This document shows positions 61,716-64,000 of a stretch of 64,000 bases of DNA, piece by piece. The stretch spans positions 1 through 64,000 of the forward strand of contig NZ_QOKZ01000006.1 in the NCBI RefSeq assembly GCF_003697785.1, in the 5' to 3' direction. Position 1 is the stretch's first letter. Every line of letters starts with the position of its first letter. The notes beneath the pieces were generated by a model. The model saw only the letters and a list, made by a program, of their open reading frames with translations. It was not told where the DNA came from and searched no databases. A program made the position numbers and the translations under genes. The DNA comes from Paracoccus alkanivorans (GTDB lineage: Bacteria > Pseudomonadota > Alphaproteobacteria > Rhodobacterales > Rhodobacteraceae).

Positions 61716-62573
61716 ATGAGCAGCATCGACGGCCTGCCGCCCCTGCGCGAAGTCATCGCCCGCCATGATCTGCGCGCAAAAAAGCAACTTGGCCAGAATT
61801 TCCTGCTGGACCTGAACCTGACGGCCAAGATCGCGCGGCAGGCAGGTGACCTGACACAATGCGACGTGCTGGAGATCGGTCCGGGTCCTGGCGGGCTGAC
61901 CCGCGGGTTGCTGGCCGAAGGCGCCCGTCACGTCCTGGCCATCGAAAAGGATGCCCGCGCCCTGCCTGCCCTTGCCGAGATCGCGGCGGCCTATCCCGGC
62001 AGGCTGACGGTCATCAATGACGATGCGCTGAAAATCGACCCGCTGGCGCATCTGACCCCGCCGATCCGCATCGCCGCCAACCTGCCCTATAATATCGGCA
62101 CCGAATTGCTTATCCGCTGGCTGACTCCGCCGGACTGGCCGCCCTTCTGGGAATCGCTGACCCTGATGTTCCAGAAGGAGGTCGCAGAGCGTATCACGGC
62201 ACGTCCCGGCAGCAAGGCTTACGGCCGCCTCGCTTTGCTGGCGCAATGGCGGGCCGAGGCGCGAATCGTGATGACTCTGCCACCCGAAGCCTTCGTCCCG
62301 GCGCCCAAGGTGCACTCCGCCGTGGTGCAGATGACCGCTCTGCCCGAGCCGCGTTTCCCGGCCAATCCGGCAATCCTGTCGCAGGTAACCGCCGCCGCCT
62401 TCAACCAGCGCCGCAAGATGCTGCGGGCAGCGCTGCGCGGATTGCATCCGCGAATCGAGGATTTGCTGGAACTGGCCGGCATCGCCCCGACGTCGCGGGC
62501 CGAGGAAATCGACCTGGAACGTTTCTGCGCCCTCGCCCGCATCCTCGAACACATGGCTCGGGCCGGCAAATAG
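61716..62573 (+). CDS. rsmA: 16S rRNA (adenine(1518)-N6/adenine(1519)-N6)-dimethyltransferase
   Basis: The product is 285 residues. [33 protein letters not shown] (SAM site), [15 protein letters not shown] (catalytic NLPY) and [15 protein letters not shown] are diagnostic of RsmA/KsgA. It dimethylates two adenines near the 3' end of 16S rRNA. It is the last gene of the lptF operon, followed at once by a strong terminator. Confidence 0.95.
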   Translation: MSSIDGLPPLREVIARHDLRAKKQLGQNFLLDLNLTAKIARQAGDLTQCDVLEIGPGPGGLTRGLLAEGARHVLAIEKDARALPALAEIAAAYPGRLTVINDDALKIDPLAHLTPPIRIAANLPYNIGTELLIRWLTPPDWPPFWESLTLMFQKEVAERITARPGSKAYGRLALLAQWRAEARIVMTLPPEAFVPAPKVHSAVVQMTALPEPRFPANPAILSQVTAAAFNQRRKMLRAALRGLHPRIEDLLELAGIAPTSRAEEIDLERFCALARILEHMARAGK

Positions 62574-62604
62574 GAAACGGGCCGCAATCGGCGGCCCGTT
62601 TCCT
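62572..62604. terminator. Bidirectional stem-loop terminator
   Basis: AGGAAACGGGCCG (62572-62584) pairs perfectly with CGGCCCGTTTCCT (62592-62604) over 13 bp with a 7-base loop. It overlaps the last bases of the rsmA stop codon and separates it from the convergent DUF4167 gene. The T-rich 3' arm and A-rich 5' arm give a short U-run on both strands. Confidence 0.75.
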
Positions 62605-62636
62605 GTCATGATCGACTTGTCGCGTTGATCCGCCGA

Positions 62637-63479
62637 TCAGCCTTTTTCCGTATCGCTTCCGCCCGGTTCCACTGTGACGTCCACCGGTGTCTCGGGCGCC
62701 GCTTCGGCGGTTTCCGAGGATTTGCGGCGGGTCGAGGTCCGTGTCGATTTGCTGGTCGTCGAACGGCTCCGCGTCGAACTCGTCTTTGTCGAGCGGCTTT
62801 TCTTGGTGCTTCCGGCCTCGGGAGTTTCGACCAACCCGCCCTCGTCCTCCGAGCCGACCGCGTCGGGCAGCCCCAGTTGCGGCTGATCCCCGGTTCCGGT
62901 CAGCGAATCTGTCTTCTGCTGCTCCGATTTTTCGGTGCTGGTCTTGCTGCGGGAACGGCTGCTTCGCGTCGATACCGGTTTCTCGGTGGTATCGGGCTTG
63001 TCCTCCGCCTGCGGCTGCTCGGCCTCCTGCACCGGGGTCTCTGCCGGGGTCGTTTTCACCTCGGCTTCGCCGTGATCCCGGCCATTGCGCGGCATCGTGC
63101 CGTAGTCACGGCTGTAATCGCGCGAGGACTGCTCGCGCTGATCGTTGCCGCGCCCGCCATTGTCGCGGTCCTCGTCACCATTCTGGCGATGATTCTGGTT
63201 CTGCTGCTGATATTGCTGCTGCCGCTCGGCCATCTCGCGCTGCGCTTCGCCCAGCATCCGCGTGTAATGCTCTGCATGCTGCAAAAAGCTCTGCTCGGCC
63301 ACCCGGTCATTGGAAAGCTGGGCATCACGCGCCAGCGTCAGGTATTTGTCGATGATCTGTTGTGGCGTGCCACGGACCTTGCCCTCGGGACCCGAGCTGT
63401 CAAAGACACGGTTAACGATATTCCCCAGCGAGCGCTGGCGATTAGACTTGTTGCGCGAACGTGATTTCGATGATCTCAT
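62637..63479 (-). CDS. DUF4167-domain protein
   Basis: The product is 280 residues. Residues of about 10-85 hold the DUF4167 domain (RSLGNIVNRVFDSSGPEG ... PQQIIDKYLTLARDAQLSNDRV ... QHAEHYTRMLGEAQ), present in nearly all Rhodobacteraceae and Rhizobiales. The rest is low-complexity: Q/N/R-rich (about 85-130), then acidic and Ser/Thr/Lys/Arg-rich repeats (KSRSTKTSSTRSRSTT). Such tails suggest RNA or nucleic-acid binding. Molecular function is unknown. It usually lies beside prmC, as here. Confidence 0.9.
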   Translation of the reverse strand: MRSSKSRSRNKSNRQRSLGNIVNRVFDSSGPEGKVRGTPQQIIDKYLTLARDAQLSNDRVAEQSFLQHAEHYTRMLGEAQREMAERQQQYQQQNQNHRQNGDEDRDNGGRGNDQREQSSRDYSRDYGTMPRNGRDHGEAEVKTTPAETPVQEAEQPQAEDKPDTTEKPVSTRSSRSRSKTSTEKSEQQKTDSLTGTGDQPQLGLPDAVGSEDEGGLVETPEAGSTKKSRSTKTSSTRSRSTTSKSTRTSTRRKSSETAEAAPETPVDVTVEPGGSDTEKG

Positions 63480-63733
63480 CAGTTTGTCTGTTTGTGGTTC
63501 CAGTTGGGTCTGGACAGCGTTTCAGGCGGCGTCCGCGGCGAAATCCGCGCCCTGCCGTTCAGCCTTGTCCTGCACTCTTGCTGTGCGCGAGGCGCAGCGT
63601 ATAGTTTCGGCATTGTCAGGCTGACCAGTGCGGTGGCCTTTCGGCCCCGGCACGCCGCTGACTAATCATGCAGGGCGGGCCATGACAAGGGAAAAGTTGC
63701 GACTTTTACTCATTTCCACCAAAAAACCGCCGC

Positions 63734-64000
63734 TCAGTTACCAAAACGGGCCAAAACGACACGGTCTCGCCCGTCCAGATCGGGAATCAGGCGGGGTTCT
63801 GCGCCCTGCCTGCGAAAAATTGTCGCAACCGCCGCGCCCTGTGCCGGACCGATCTCGACCAGGACATGCCCGCCCGGAGTCAGGTGATCCGCCGCCCCCG
63901 CCGCGATGGCGCGATAGGCGGTCAGCCCGTCCGCGCCGTCGGTCAGTGCCTGATGCGGTTCCCAATCGCGCACCTCGGGCGCGAGTCCTGCCATTTCATC
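63734..64000 (-). CDS. prmC: Peptide chain release factor N5-glutamine methyltransferase PrmC, C-terminal part (cut by window edge)
   Basis: About 88 codons are visible. DEMAGLAPEVRDWEPHQALTDG is the typical stretch after the NPPY motif, followed by ADGLTAYRAIAAGAADHL and the C-terminal strands GGHVLVEIGPAQG and VVLARFG. PrmC methylates the GGQ glutamine of release factors. The N-terminal part, with the SAM site and NPPY, lies beyond base 64000. It is upstream of DUF4167 on the same strand, with about 250 bases between. Confidence 0.88.
   Translation of the reverse strand, partial: DEMAGLAPEVRDWEPHQALTDGADGLTAYRAIAAGAADHLTPGGHVLVEIGPAQGAAVATIFRRQGAEPRLIPDLDGRDRVVLARFGN

Noticed and set aside
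1-64000. CRISPR array, rRNA or tRNA genes
   Set aside because: No regularly spaced direct repeats and no conserved rRNA or complete tRNA pattern were seen on either strand.

Overview
The window is GC-rich alphaproteobacterial DNA. Gene content and order point to the Rhodobacteraceae, most likely Paracoccus or a close relative. The clues are a membrane-anchored CycM-type cytochrome c next to pheA, the order dnaX-ybaB-recR, the block lptF-lptG-lptD-surA-pdxA-rsmA, a DUF4167 gene, and a small alphaproteobacterial SRP RNA. No rRNA, tRNA or CRISPR array was seen.

Region by region. (1) 1-5800 is an accessory region. It holds the 3' part of an IS21-family element (istA fragment, istB, right end near 1572) that cut off the front of an unknown gene. 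After it come small, lower-GC genes: a TonB-C-like secreted protein, tiny membrane ORFs (one apparently split by a -1 frameshift in a T run), a lipoprotein, and a tight minus-strand cluster of four small unknown genes. (2) 5816-10589 holds a relic of an aldehyde dehydrogenase followed by a ytfQ-ytfR-ytfT-yjfF sugar (galactofuranose-type) ABC importer. (3) 11114-20465 is a catabolic module: a dipeptide/nickel-type ABC importer (A-B-C-[two amidohydrolases]-D-F) divergent from an Asp/Glu/hydantoin racemase, with a 28-bp near-identical direct repeat in the shared control region. (4) 20544-34187 is a mostly minus-strand housekeeping block: a PF10081-like hydrolase, a phytoene-synthase-like protein, cysS, a glycosyltransferase, yejABEF, cycM and (plus strand) pheA. 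(5) 34505-39600 holds the SRP RNA, a PiT phosphate transporter, a small kinase-like protein, dnaX, ybaB and recR. (6) 39811-49641 is a surface-glycan locus whose parts match the mycobacterial decaprenyl-phosphoryl-arabinose route: a HAD-UbiA fusion, DprE1-like oxidase, DprE2-like reductase, a candidate flippase, two GT-C-like membrane proteins and an AsmA-like protein. (7) 49701-54643 carries an ArsR regulator with an AHSA1-type protein, trmB, queF, a group III truncated hemoglobin, holC and pepA. (8) 54761-64000 is the LPS-export/outer-membrane operon with pdxA and rsmA, then DUF4167 and the end of prmC.

How the genes fit together. Two solute-binding-protein genes (ytfQ and the dppA-like gene) are followed by strong stem-loops before their permease or ATPase genes, a usual way to make excess binding protein. 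The amidohydrolases sit inside the peptide-type transporter operon, so the imported compound is probably a cyclic amide, ureido compound or N-heterocycle opened in the cytoplasm. The arabinose-lipid locus would supply an activated pentofuranose on the periplasmic face for GT-C enzymes. An intergenic repeat with a conserved stem-loop occurs at two convergent gene ends and, in short form, before rsmA.

The strongest candidate for something little described is the compact arabinose-lipid locus with its fused phosphatase-prenyltransferase. The transporter-amidohydrolase-racemase module with its paired operator-like repeats is second.
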